This document shows, piece by piece, positions 43,633-52,700 of a DNA stretch of 64,000 nt. The first letter of the stretch is position 1, and each line of letters begins with the position of its first letter. Position numbers and translations under genes: made by a program. The notes beneath the pieces were generated by a model, which worked only from the letters and a program-made list of their open reading frames with translations, had not been told where the DNA came from and ran no database searches. The DNA comes from Bacillota bacterium (GTDB taxonomy: Bacteria > Bacillota > Clostridia > Lachnospirales > Lachnospiraceae), in the NCBI GenBank assembly GCA_023436065.1, contig JAEZKU010000017.1, positions 1 through 64,000 on the forward strand. The letters are read 5' to 3'.

Positions 43633-43929
43633 ATGATGAAATATCTGCCACAGCTGTTAGCCATGGTTATCGCAGGCCTTATTTCCATGAGTCTTTCCAT
43701 CCGATTTGGCTGGAGCAAAAAACTCTGGTCTTTGATTAACAAAAGACTTAATCCGATTTATGATGCCTCTGTCTGGATTATATTTGCCGGATTTTTGCAT
43801 ATCGCAACTCAATGGATCTGTGCTTCGATCGGTATCACCAATACCGGATTGATTACAGGTGCTGTCATCGGTTTATATTTGGGTTTGATTCCAAACCTCA
43901 GAAAACCATGGAAGAAAAATCCCCGGTAG
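43633..43929 (+). CDS. Small membrane protein (98 aa)
   Basis: A 98-residue protein with a hydrophobic N-terminus (LPQLLAMVIAGLISMSLSI), a central segment (YDASVWIIFAGFLHIATQW) and a third (TNTGLITGAVIGLYLGLIP), ending in a basic tail. ATG 43633 follows 'aggaggagcagtta'; the frame opens earlier at 43468 but without a site. Terminator close behind. Three membrane segments, no known family. Confidence 0.75.
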   Translation: MMKYLPQLLAMVIAGLISMSLSIRFGWSKKLWSLINKRLNPIYDASVWIIFAGFLHIATQWICASIGITNTGLITGAVIGLYLGLIPNLRKPWKKNPR

Positions 43930-43946
43930 AAATACCGGCCCCAAAC

Positions 43947-43996
43947 GATAAAATAGCCTCCCGGACGGACTTACCGTCTGGCAGACTATTTTATCA
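43947..43996 (+). terminator. Intrinsic terminator
   Basis: gataaaatag / ctattttatc outer stem enclosing cggacgg-actta-ccgtctg. Confidence 0.8.
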
Positions 43997-44187
43997 GTTA
44001 TATAGGGACGGAATTTAAGTAATAAGCGAGCTTCAAAACCTCAGGTATCAGATTAATTCTCACTACCTGATTAATCTGGATATCAGTATAAACCTTTCAG
44101 GTAAATACTTCAAGTTGTTTTGACCGTTTTCCATACTATTCCGTATATTTACTAAAAATTTTACTTAAAAATAACACTCCTATTCAC

Positions 44188-45213
44188 TCATACCCCTACA
44201 TATGCCTTCAGAAGCTTCAGGGTATTCAATAATCCGGACTCATGCGTACGCTCCATACCATGGGAAGCATGAACACCCTGCCCGATCAACGCACCTCGTA
44301 TGTCATTCCCCGCCCGCAAAGCTGCAGATGCATCCGAGCTGTAATGAGGGAAGATATCGACTACATAATCAATTTGATTCTCGTTCGCCAGTGTAATCAG
44401 CCGACTGGTCATATCATAATCGTAGGGACCGGAGGAATCCTTGGCACAGATGGAGACGGTATACTCGCTTCCACTCAGATCATCCCCAACCGCACCCATA
44501 TCGATAGCCAGAAATTCATTGATCTGGGTTGGGATGCAGGCTGACCCGAATCCAACCTCCTCATAATTGCTGATATAGATAAGCAAATTCTTCTCCGGCT
44601 GTTTCCCTTCCAGGGACAATTCCCGCAGAAAACCCAACAGTAGTCCAACAGAAGCCTTGTCATCCAGATGTCTGGATTTGATAAAACCTGATTCCGTACG
44701 CGCAAATTGTGCATCGAAGCTGATATAATCTCCGTTTTGTATTCCGAGTGCCAGCACGTCCTCCTTGCTCTTCACAGGTTCATCAATACGAACCAGCATC
44801 GTCCGGTCTGTGCGCTCCAGCGTTCTTGCATCGTCATAGCTGTGAACAGAAGGGCTCTTAATCAGGATGGTCCCTGTATAAGTACGCCCGTCCCTGGTAT
44901 GAATCTTACAATAGCTGCCCTCAACACTATGCAGTGTATAGCCGCCTACCATAGTAAATTTCACAGTTCCCTCACTGTCAATGGAGCGTACCATTGCCCC
45001 CAGAGTATCTACATGAGCAGAGAGTCCAAGGGTTTCCTCCCTCTTTCCCTGCACTTTGATGATTAAGCCGCCCTTCTGATTGAACTCGCTATCATAACCG
45101 AAGGCTTCAGTCTCTTTTCTTACAAACTCCATTACCTTATGGGTATAGCCGGAGGGACTTGGTATATTGACCAGTGTTTCTATTGTTTTTATGATATATT
45201 CCATAGTATCCAT
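44188..45213 (-). CDS. M42 family metallopeptidase (aminopeptidase)
   Basis: A 341-residue M42-family enzyme, which cuts N-terminal residues from peptides using two metal ions and forms large cages. Metal ligands are visible in order: AHVDTLGAM, RHLDDKASVG, NYEEVGFG, AIDMGA and the late GVHASHGMERTH. Length is normal. SD 'caggagcataacg'. Monocistronic; three 40-bp repeats lie upstream of its start. It will work in the cytoplasm on peptide breakdown. Confidence 0.92.
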   Translation of the reverse strand: MDTMEYIIKTIETLVNIPSPSGYTHKVMEFVRKETEAFGYDSEFNQKGGLIIKVQGKREETLGLSAHVDTLGAMVRSIDSEGTVKFTMVGGYTLHSVEGSYCKIHTRDGRTYTGTILIKSPSVHSYDDARTLERTDRTMLVRIDEPVKSKEDVLALGIQNGDYISFDAQFARTESGFIKSRHLDDKASVGLLLGFLRELSLEGKQPEKNLLIYISNYEEVGFGSACIPTQINEFLAIDMGAVGDDLSGSEYTVSICAKDSSGPYDYDMTSRLITLANENQIDYVVDIFPHYSSDASAALRAGNDIRGALIGQGVHASHGMERTHESGLLNTLKLLKAYVGV

Positions 45214-45251
45214 CGTTATGCTCCTGTTCTATCCATAAATATCTGACTTGT

Positions 45252-45370
45252 AGATATTTACGAATCATGCATTCAAAGTTATCAGATTTACAGATATTTA
45301 TGAATCATGGATTCAAGAATATCAGTTTCGCAGATATATTATGAATCATGTATTGTGATTGTATCCTCAT
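45252..45370. repeat. Three tandem 40-bp direct repeats
   Basis: Units start at 45252, 45292 and 45332 with agatattta-cgaatcatg, agatattta-tgaatcatg and agatatatt-atgaatcatg. Each carries a following attca and tatcag. They lie upstream of the M42 peptidase gene (minus strand), with period 40. Confidence 0.75.
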
Positions 45371-45569
45371 TATATAGCTCAGACAGGCAGATCACAAGAG
45401 CATTTCTTCTATATTTATGGCTGCCACATCTGATAAGTTTAGTTTGAATCAGAAATAACATAAAAAATGTTGAAGATATCTGAAGGCTTTCTTCGTTCTA
45501 ATCAATGAGCAGGTAAACGGGCAAGGCTCATAGATGATACACGCAAAGATGCGTTGAAATGGAGGAACC

Positions 45570-45695
45570 ATGAAAAAAGTATTCAAATTTATCGCTATCA
45601 TAATCGCGTTTTTGCTTTCCTTCACCTTATTTCGTAAGGTGGCAGCAAAGCTTAAACTTAAGTGTTCCAAAAGGCGAATGGCTAAGTTGGTATAA
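45570..45695 (+). CDS. Small single-pass membrane protein (41 aa)
   Basis: A 41-codon gene with strong SD (atggaggaacc before ATG): MKKVFKF then a hydrophobic segment IAIIIAFLLSFTLF and a strongly basic tail RKVAAKLKLKCSKRRMAKLV. It lies alone, 76 bases before the ECF sigma gene. It looks like a small integral membrane peptide; a toxin-like or regulatory membrane role is possible but not shown. Confidence 0.55.
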   Translation: MKKVFKFIAIIIAFLLSFTLFRKVAAKLKLKCSKRRMAKLV

Positions 45696-45771
45696 TTTTT
45701 CAATTGAAATTTGAAGACATTTTGATTTGACATTCGTTATAATGATTGAAGGGTGAAGGGAGGCGGAAAAG

Positions 45772-46287
45772 ATCAATACCGAACAGTATTATGAATATCT
45801 GATTGATACGTATCAAAACTTAATATTCTCGATCTGTTACAAAATTGTAAAGGATTACTTTGATGCTGAGGACCTTGCCCAAGAGACCTTCCTTTCCGCC
45901 TATAAACATCTGTCCACCTTCGACCGACAATACGAGAAAGCCTGGCTGTGTCGCATAGCCACCAATAAATGTCTTGACTTCATCAAACGGGCAGATCGTC
46001 AGAGTATACCGACAGAGGAGGAATATTTCCTGACACAAAAGGATAAGGTGCCCTCCCCGGAGGACAATGTATTGGAGCACGAGGTAAAACGGCAGCTTTC
46101 CGAAAGATGCAACAACCTCAAATCACCCTATCGAGAAATAGCATTGGATTTTTTCTACCGAGAACTGACTGCAGCTGAGATTGCTGAAAACACCGGTAAA
46201 AATCTGAAGACAGTTCAAACCCAGATTTACAGGGCAAGGGCTATGTTACAGAAAACCTATAGGAAGGGGGCTATTTTAAATGAATGA
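45772..46287 (+). CDS. ECF-type sigma factor with AUC start
   Basis: A 171-residue sigma-70 family protein: region 2 (QNLIFSICYKIVKDYFDAED, LAQETFLSAYKHLSTF, EKAWLCRIATNKCLDFIKR) and region 4 (PYREIALDFFYRELTAAEIA, TGKNLKTVQTQIYRARAML). The frame is open from the stop at 45754-45756, but there is no ATG, GTG or TTG before a GTG at 46048, in the middle of the protein. The codon ATC at 45772, with N-T-E-Q-Y-Y-E-Y following and 'aagggaggcggaaaag' before it, is exactly where Met would be. So either AUC starts the protein or it is a mutated or misread ATG. Overlaps the anti-sigma gene by 8 bases. Confidence 0.8.
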   Translation: MNTEQYYEYLIDTYQNLIFSICYKIVKDYFDAEDLAQETFLSAYKHLSTFDRQYEKAWLCRIATNKCLDFIKRADRQSIPTEEEYFLTQKDKVPSPEDNVLEHEVKRQLSERCNNLKSPYREIALDFFYRELTAAEIAENTGKNLKTVQTQIYRARAMLQKTYRKGAILNE

Positions 46288-46780
46288 TAACAAACATATC
46301 TGCAAAGACGAATTTGATTTATTCCTTCAGGACCGCATGGATCAGGACCAAACAATTGCTTTCTTAGAACATATCGGAGCGTGTAATTACTGTGCGGACC
46401 AATTTGAGGTCCATATGGCTTCGGATATGCTTCCTGCCCCCAGAAATTTTAAGGATGATTTGCTTACAGCAACCAAACGTCCTGAGATACAGCTCGCAAG
46501 AAAGGCACAGGAAACCTCAAAGAAGATGCAACTCTTTTTCTACAGCCTGAAAGTCGGAACCGCAGCTGTAGGTGCTATTCTGCTTCTGTTCCTTACAATG
46601 AATTTACCGGGAATACAGGATTTGCCGAAGGAACAACCCCCAAATAAATGGAACGATAGTAGCTTTTCTCTGACCGATACATTAAGGGATAACATGTATA
46701 AAATGAGTGATAATATGTTGGATTTTTCAAACAACATCATCAATATGGAGGTAATTAATAATGATAAGAAAGAAAAGTAG
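46280..46780 (+). CDS. Anti-sigma factor with zinc motif
   Basis: A 166-residue membrane protein. The N-terminal domain has the ZAS motif H-x3-C-x2-C in LEHIGACNYCADQF (about residue 30-43). One membrane segment (VGTAAVGAILLLFLTM, about 92-107) and an outside tail of about 55 residues follow. It should hold the sigma factor inactive until an envelope signal arrives. ATG 46280 overlaps the sigma gene end, with SD 'aggaaggggg'. Next gene overlaps by 20 bases. Confidence 0.85.
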   Translation: MNDNKHICKDEFDLFLQDRMDQDQTIAFLEHIGACNYCADQFEVHMASDMLPAPRNFKDDLLTATKRPEIQLARKAQETSKKMQLFFYSLKVGTAAVGAILLLFLTMNLPGIQDLPKEQPPNKWNDSSFSLTDTLRDNMYKMSDNMLDFSNNIINMEVINNDKKEK

Positions 46781-47321
46781 TTTTCTAACCTTTTGTTTTT
46801 CCCTGTTACCCGGAGCAGGTCAGATGTATATGGGTTTCATGAGACGGGGAGTCAGCTTGATGGGAATCTTCTTCCTGCTGATATTTGCTACAACCTGGTT
46901 AAATATCGGGCCTCTGATGGCAATCGCACCAATTGTTTGGTTCTATGCCTTCTTTGATACACATAACCTGCGCGCCATGCCTGATGACGAATTCTATGCT
47001 ATGGAGGATAACTATATAGCCATTCCCGAATTCTTTAAGGAGAAAGCCGGAAAGCTTCAGGATAAGTATCGCAGTGTTGTTGCGGCTATATTGATCATTA
47101 TCGGTGTATGCAGCCTGTGGAATAACTTATATGATTTAATCGAGGGTTCAGTACCGTGGTTTATCGCAAATGCCATATATAAATTCGGACGCTTCATCCC
47201 TCAGTTATTTGTCAGTGTATTAATTATCGCTCTGGGCGTATACCTGATCCGAGGTAAGAAGAAGGATCTGGATAATATCGAGAAGGATAAATTCCTTGAA
47301 GACAAAGGAGGTCTGTCGTAA
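46761..47321 (+). CDS. TM2-like polytopic membrane protein
   Basis: A 186-residue membrane protein. Its beginning FCFSLLPGAGQMYMGFMRRG is the TM2-domain pattern (membrane segments around G-x-G-x2-Y-x-G). Further hydrophobic segments are FLLIFATTWLNIG, VVAAILIIIGVCSLW and LFVSVLIIALGVYLIRG. SD 'tatggaggtaattaata'. Third gene of the sigma operon and joined to its neighbours by overlaps. It may sense or repair envelope stress; function is inferred from context. Confidence 0.8.
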   Translation: MIRKKSSFLTFCFSLLPGAGQMYMGFMRRGVSLMGIFFLLIFATTWLNIGPLMAIAPIVWFYAFFDTHNLRAMPDDEFYAMEDNYIAIPEFFKEKAGKLQDKYRSVVAAILIIIGVCSLWNNLYDLIEGSVPWFIANAIYKFGRFIPQLFVSVLIIALGVYLIRGKKKDLDNIEKDKFLEDKGGLS

Positions 47322-47629
47322 TGGAAAAGACACATAAAGTGGGCACCATTACCCTTGGCGGTATGCTGATTACCTTTGGTATCCTGTTCCTGCTTCGAAT
47401 TTTTATCGAGACCATCAGCTATCAATTCATCTTCCATCTGTGGCCGGTTATCTTTATCTTCCTTGGGATCGAGATACTGGTTGCCAACTTTAGAACAAAG
47501 GAAACCAAGCTTGTTTATGATACAACTGCAATTGTCCTGATCGTAATCCTTTCCGTGTTTGCGATGGGCATGGCAGCCGTGGATTACTGTATGGATGTGA
47601 CACAATCACATCTGTCAATCCGCTTTTAA
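47321..47629 (+). CDS. LiaF-type transmembrane domain protein (DUF5668-like)
   Basis: A 102-residue protein with four hydrophobic segments, in the style of the LiaF membrane domain: TITLGGMLITFGILFLLRIF, YQFIFHLWPVIFIFLGIEIL, DTTAIVLIVILSVFAMGMAA. Its ATG overlaps the upstream stop. It is the last gene of the operon and lacks the LiaF C-terminal domain. Likely an accessory to envelope-stress sensing. Confidence 0.75.
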   Translation: MEKTHKVGTITLGGMLITFGILFLLRIFIETISYQFIFHLWPVIFIFLGIEILVANFRTKETKLVYDTTAIVLIVILSVFAMGMAAVDYCMDVTQSHLSIRF

Positions 47630-47728
47630 CATAGATCAGAAGGATACTCTAATCTGATCCTGCAACATAAGCTTACCCCATGTCGGTTTCACCGACATTC
47701 TCCCACTTTGAATATAGCCCTATCGGGC

Positions 47729-47759
47729 GCCCCTCGAAGGTTTTCGAGGGGTTTTTTAT
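47729..47759 (+). terminator. Terminator of the sigma operon
   Basis: Stem ccctcgaa / ttcgaggg and a run of six T, 100 bases after the last stop. Confidence 0.92.
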
Positions 47760-47899
47760 TGGAGCTACAAAGATTTAGGTTATGTTTTAGGTGAAGTGAA
47801 GTACTCTACGATGTAGTTCCAAGTATGTTTTTGGGCGGGGGATGGTATACTATGCGAAAAGAGAATAAAAATACAGATCAGTTTGACGGAGGTGGGCAT

Positions 47900-48724
47900 A
47901 TGGGTGTGTCTCATAAGGGTGCTATTTCTTTGGGTTTACTATACATTCCGGTAGGTTTGTATACAACAACAAGGGATAATGATGTGAAATTCAACCAGCT
48001 TTGCAAGGATACAAAGGAGCGTGTCAGGTATAAGAAAGTCTGTCCCAGCTGCAACAAAGAGGTAAAATCTGAGGATATCATAAAGGGTTATGAGTATGAG
48101 GAGGACAAGTATGTCATCATGACCGAGGAGGAGCTGGAGAAAATCAAGACAAAGAAGGATAAGACCATTCACATCCTTCAGTTCGTCAATCTCTCTGAAA
48201 TTGATTCCATCTACTATGAAAGAAATTATTATACCATTCCGGAGACAGGGGCCGAAAAAGCCTTTGAACTCCTGCGCTCAGCGATGTTAGGAGAACAGAA
48301 GGTGGCATTGGCCAAGACTGTAATCGGTACAAAGGAGAACCTGATCGTATTATACCCGACCGAGGAAGGCATTATCGCTAAGACTCTGTTCTATCAGGAT
48401 GAAATTGTTGGCGTACCAAAACAGCTTCCTCCTGTCGAGCTTACAGATGCAGAGCTCATGATGGCCAAGACTCTGATTACTTCCATGACCGCTCCCTTTG
48501 AGGCAGAAAAATTCAAGGATGAATATCAGGAGCGGCTTCGGGATGCTATCTTACAGAAGATCCATGGTGAGGATATCGTAGCTGTCGATACATCAGCTCC
48601 GGGTAATATCATTGACCTGATGGAAGCCCTTCAGAAGACTCTGGCTATGTCGCAAAAACAAGGAACTTCAGGCCAAGGGAATTCCTATGACACCTCGGAC
48701 CGTAAGCTGAGTGGTACGGCATGA
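47900..48724 (+). CDS. ku: Ku DNA-end-binding protein
   Basis: A 274-residue bacterial Ku homodimer subunit for non-homologous end joining: SHKGAISLGLLYIPVGLYTT, KVCPSCNKEV, and the central EKAFELLRSAMLGEQKVALA. ATG 47900 follows 'gacggaggtgggcat' and is chosen over the open frame at 47825. The C-terminal tail is short and Ser/Gln-rich. The ligase gene overlaps it by 4 bases. Ku threads onto the DNA end and recruits the ligase. Confidence 0.93.
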   Translation: MGVSHKGAISLGLLYIPVGLYTTTRDNDVKFNQLCKDTKERVRYKKVCPSCNKEVKSEDIIKGYEYEEDKYVIMTEEELEKIKTKKDKTIHILQFVNLSEIDSIYYERNYYTIPETGAEKAFELLRSAMLGEQKVALAKTVIGTKENLIVLYPTEEGIIAKTLFYQDEIVGVPKQLPPVELTDAELMMAKTLITSMTAPFEAEKFKDEYQERLRDAILQKIHGEDIVAVDTSAPGNIIDLMEALQKTLAMSQKQGTSGQGNSYDTSDRKLSGTA

Positions 48725-49647
48725 TGGATTTATTCGAGGAAAAGAACATCAAACCAATGCTGATTTCGGAAATGACACAGCCCTTTAATGATCCAGAATG
48801 GATCTACGAGCTGAAACTGGACGGTATTCGCTGTATTGCATATCTGGATGACAGCACGGAGCTGCGTAATAAAAGAAATGACAGACTGCTCCCAAAGGTA
48901 CCCGAGCTTAGTTCTATCCATGAATATGCCAAAGACCGTTGTATCCTGGACGGCGAGCTTGTCATTCTTCGTAACGGAGTACCTGATTTCTTTGAACTTC
49001 AGCGAAGAACCCTGACCACCAACCGGTTGAAGCTTCAACTATCCTATGAAAGCTATCCTGCAAGCTTCGTCGCGTATGACATTCTGTATCTGAAGGATAC
49101 CTCTCTGCTTGAACTTCCTCTGTTAGAACGAAAAAGTCTGCTGAGTGATACGATTACCGAAACTCCCTCTCTCGCTGTCAGCAGATATCTTCCCGAGAAA
49201 GGGATTGAACTTTTTGAGGTTGCTAAAGCACAGGGGCTTGAGGGTGTGGTTGCCAAAAAGAGCAACAGTAAATATTACCTTGATAAGCGGACTAAGGATT
49301 GGATTAAATTCAAGTATCTTGCCGACCAGGACTTTGTCGTATGCGGCTATATAGTGAAAGAGAAAGGTATTACCAGTATTATTCTCGGTCAATATGAAGG
49401 GAACGAGCTGATTTATAAGGGTCATGTGACCCTTGGTGTGAAATACGGAGATTTAAAGAAATTAGAGACTACTGCCACTCCTCCTTTTACATCAGTCCCG
49501 CCCGGCAACGAGAATGCGATATGGCTAAAGCCCACCATAGTCTGTACCGTCCAGTATATGCCAAACGATAAGGGAATGCTTCGCCAGCCTGTATTGAAAG
49601 GCTTTCGGGAGGATAAGACTCCTTCGGAGTGTCTGATCACAGTATAA
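48721..49647 (+). CDS. NHEJ ATP-dependent DNA ligase
   Basis: A 308-residue LigD-type ligase domain protein. The adenylated lysine is in ELKLDGIR near residue 32; motif GRAIL-like DGELVILRNG, EGVVAKKSNSKYYLDKRTKDW and WIKFKY are the further ligase motifs; the OB-fold part is the last 110 residues. No polymerase or nuclease domain is present, so processing must be done by other proteins. Overlaps ku by ATGA. It ends at a terminator shared with purL. Confidence 0.92.
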   Translation: MMDLFEEKNIKPMLISEMTQPFNDPEWIYELKLDGIRCIAYLDDSTELRNKRNDRLLPKVPELSSIHEYAKDRCILDGELVILRNGVPDFFELQRRTLTTNRLKLQLSYESYPASFVAYDILYLKDTSLLELPLLERKSLLSDTITETPSLAVSRYLPEKGIELFEVAKAQGLEGVVAKKSNSKYYLDKRTKDWIKFKYLADQDFVVCGYIVKEKGITSIILGQYEGNELIYKGHVTLGVKYGDLKKLETTATPPFTSVPPGNENAIWLKPTIVCTVQYMPNDKGMLRQPVLKGFREDKTPSECLITV

Positions 49648-49716
49648 CTCCAGAACAAAAGAAAGTATCTCAGAAGAATTTCAAAGTAAAGCAATCTATC
49701 GAAAATGATTGTAACA

Positions 49717-49756
49717 AAAGAACGCCGAAAGCTTGCCGTCTTTCAGCGTTCTTTCC
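49717..49756. terminator. Bidirectional terminator
   Basis: Stem aaagaacgccgaaag / ctttcagcgttcttt between the ligase gene and the 3' end of purL. Confidence 0.85.
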
Positions 49757-49786
49757 AAATATATGAAGTGAAGGAGTAAGCGCTTC

Positions 49787-52700
49787 TTATCTAAAATAGG
49801 ATACACCTGACTCAAAGATATGCTGGTTCTTTTCACCGACAATATTAATTGCCACAGAAGAACCTCTACGCTCTGAATGTGCCATCTTACCAAGCACCCT
49901 GCCGTCCGGACTGATGATACTCTCAATAGCAGAGTAAGAACCGTTCGGGTTGTAATCCCCATCCATGGTCGGATTACCCTCCAGATCGACATACTGGGTG
50001 GCTACCTGTCCATTCGCAAAAAGTTTACTGATCCATTCCTCGCTGGCAACAAATCTTCCTTCTCCATGGGACGTCGGAATGGAGTAAACACCACCAAGCT
50101 CAGCCTTCATCAACCAGGGAGACTTATTTGATACAACCTTTGTATATGCGTACTTGGACACATGACGTCCAATATTATTGGTGGCCAGTGTAGGGGAATC
50201 CTCCTTCTGGGGTGTAATCTCGCCGTACGGCAGCAGACCAAGCTTAATCAGCGCCTGGAAGCCGTTGCAGATACCAAGAGCCAAGCCATCCCGGTTATTA
50301 AGGAGATCGCTTACGGCATCCTTAATCCAATCATTACGAAAAGCCGTCGCAATAAACTTTCCTGAACCGTCGGGTTCATCCCCGGCAGAAAAACCACCCG
50401 GAAACATCAGTATCTGCGCCCTCTGAATTGCCTCGGTAAAGGCCCTCACTGAATCCCTGATATGCTCCTCCGACATATTTCTAAATACGATCGTCTCAAC
50501 CTCAGCACCTGCCTTCTCGAAGGCAGCCAATGAATCATATTCGCAGTTGGTTCCCGGGAACACCGGAATAAATACCTTCGGCTTTGCTATCTTATTTTTC
50601 GCAGTATAAATCTGTTTTGCATCATAAAGCTTAGCCTGGGGCTTAACCTCAGGAACCTGGGAGTGGGTAGGATATACCTTCTCCAGTGTTCCGGTCCAGG
50701 CTGCCAAAGCATCCTCGAGTTGAATGATTTCTTTCTGATAACTGATTTCCTGTGCTTCGGTTACTGTTCCGAGAATAGTATATTCTCCGTCCGCAAAGCC
50801 GGCTTTTTGTAGAAGATTGGCTGCTTCCTTCGGCAGCTCTGCCACCACCTCGCCATAGCCGGGAAGGAATAAATCTTTCCTGGAAAGCTCCTCGGATAAT
50901 TTCACACCCAGCTTGTTACCGAAGGCCATCTTGCTGACAGCTTCGGCAATTCCTCCAAAACCGAGAGCAAAGGCAGACTTGATGCTACCGCCTCTCATCA
51001 GCCTCGTAATATTGGTATAGAGTTTCATAACCTGCGCGTAATCCGGCAGCTCAAACTCATCCTTTTTCATATTAAACTTAACGATCACATTCCCGGCCTG
51101 TTTTAACTCTGTAGAAATGATATCCTTAGCCTTTGCGATATCTACCGCAAAGGACACCAGAGTCGGGGGAACATCAATATCATTGAAGCTGCCGGACATA
51201 CTGTCCTTACCTCCAATGGAGGGCAGCCCCAGCTTAACCTGAGCATCATACGCCCCCAACAGAGCTACCAGAGGCTCACCCCAACGCTTCGGATCATTAC
51301 CGAGCTTACGGAAGAACTCCTGGAAGGTGAACCTGATCTTCGTATGGTCACCACCCGCCGCAACAATCTTGGCAACGGAGGATAAAACCGCATAAACAGA
51401 GCCATGGAAGGGTGACCAACTGGAAAGATACGGATCAAAACCGTAGCTCATCATGGATACCGTATCACAGCTTCCCGAAAGTACCGGTAGCTTTGAAGTC
51501 ATTGTCTGAATCGGGGAGAGCTGATATTTTCCACCATAAGGCATCGTCACGGTTGCAGCCCCGATAGAGCTGTCGAACATCTCCACCAGACCCTTCTTGG
51601 AACATACATTTAGTTCAGCTAAGGACTTCAACCAGGTATCCTTGACCGAACCCTCCATGCTGATCGTACCGCTCTTCAGATAGTTATCTTCCTTCACAGG
51701 TAGTGTCACACAGGCTGTTGCCTCCTGATGGGCACCATTGGTATCCAAAAATGCTCTGGAGATATTTACGATTTCATTCCCTCTCCAGGTCATGACAAGC
51801 CTGGGTTCCTCAGTAACCCTCGCTACCACAACAGCTTCGAGATTCTCCTCCTGTGCAAATGCAAGCATCTGATCTACGTTTTTCGGGTCTACCACGATAG
51901 CCATTCTTTCCTGGGATTCGGAAATCGCCAGTTCTGTACCATCAAGTCCGGCATATTTCTTCGGAACCTGATCAAGCTCAATTCTAAGACCTGCTGCCAG
52001 CTCTCCGATTGCTACAGATACTCCACCGGCACCAAAGTCATTACACTTCTTTATCAGTTTGCTTACTTCCTCTCTGCGGAACAGCCTCTGCAGCTTACGC
52101 TCCGTAGGAGGATTTCCCTTCTGCACCTCGGCTCCGCAGGTCTCAATTGACTCGGTGGTATGGCTCTTGGAGGAGCCGGTTGCTCCACCGCAGCCGTCAC
52201 GTCCGGTTCTTCCGCCCATCAGGATAATGACATCTCCGGGATCCGAATTCTCGCGGATGACATTTTTTCTAGGCGCAGCACCCATAACAGCACCGATTTC
52301 CATTCTTTTAGCCACGTAATTCGGATGATATACTTCATCCACCAGACCGGTAGCAAGGCCAATCTGGTTACCGTAGGAGCTGTAGCCGGCAGCCGCACCG
52401 GTACAAATCTTTCTCTGTGCCAGCTTACCCTTTAAGGTCTCCTTTAAGGATACGGTGGGATCTGCTGCACCTGTCACACGCATAGCCTGATATACATAGC
52501 CTCTGCCTGACAACGGATCACGGATAGCACCGCCGAGGCAGGTTGCCGCACCGCCGAAGGGCTCTATCTCCGTCGGATGGTTGTGAGTCTCATTTTTAAA
52601 GAAAACAAGCCATTCTTCTGTCTTTCCGTCTATCTCTACAGGAACGATAATGGAGCAGGCATTAATCTCATCCGATTCCTCCATATCCTCCAATTTACCT

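Noticed and set aside
45252..45370. CRISPR-like array
   Set aside because: Repeats are contiguous without unique spacers, only three, and no cas genes; a tandem repeat.
46048..46287. GTG start in the middle of the sigma gene
   Set aside because: It would lose region 2 entirely; the upstream frame encodes a complete ECF region 2 with SD.
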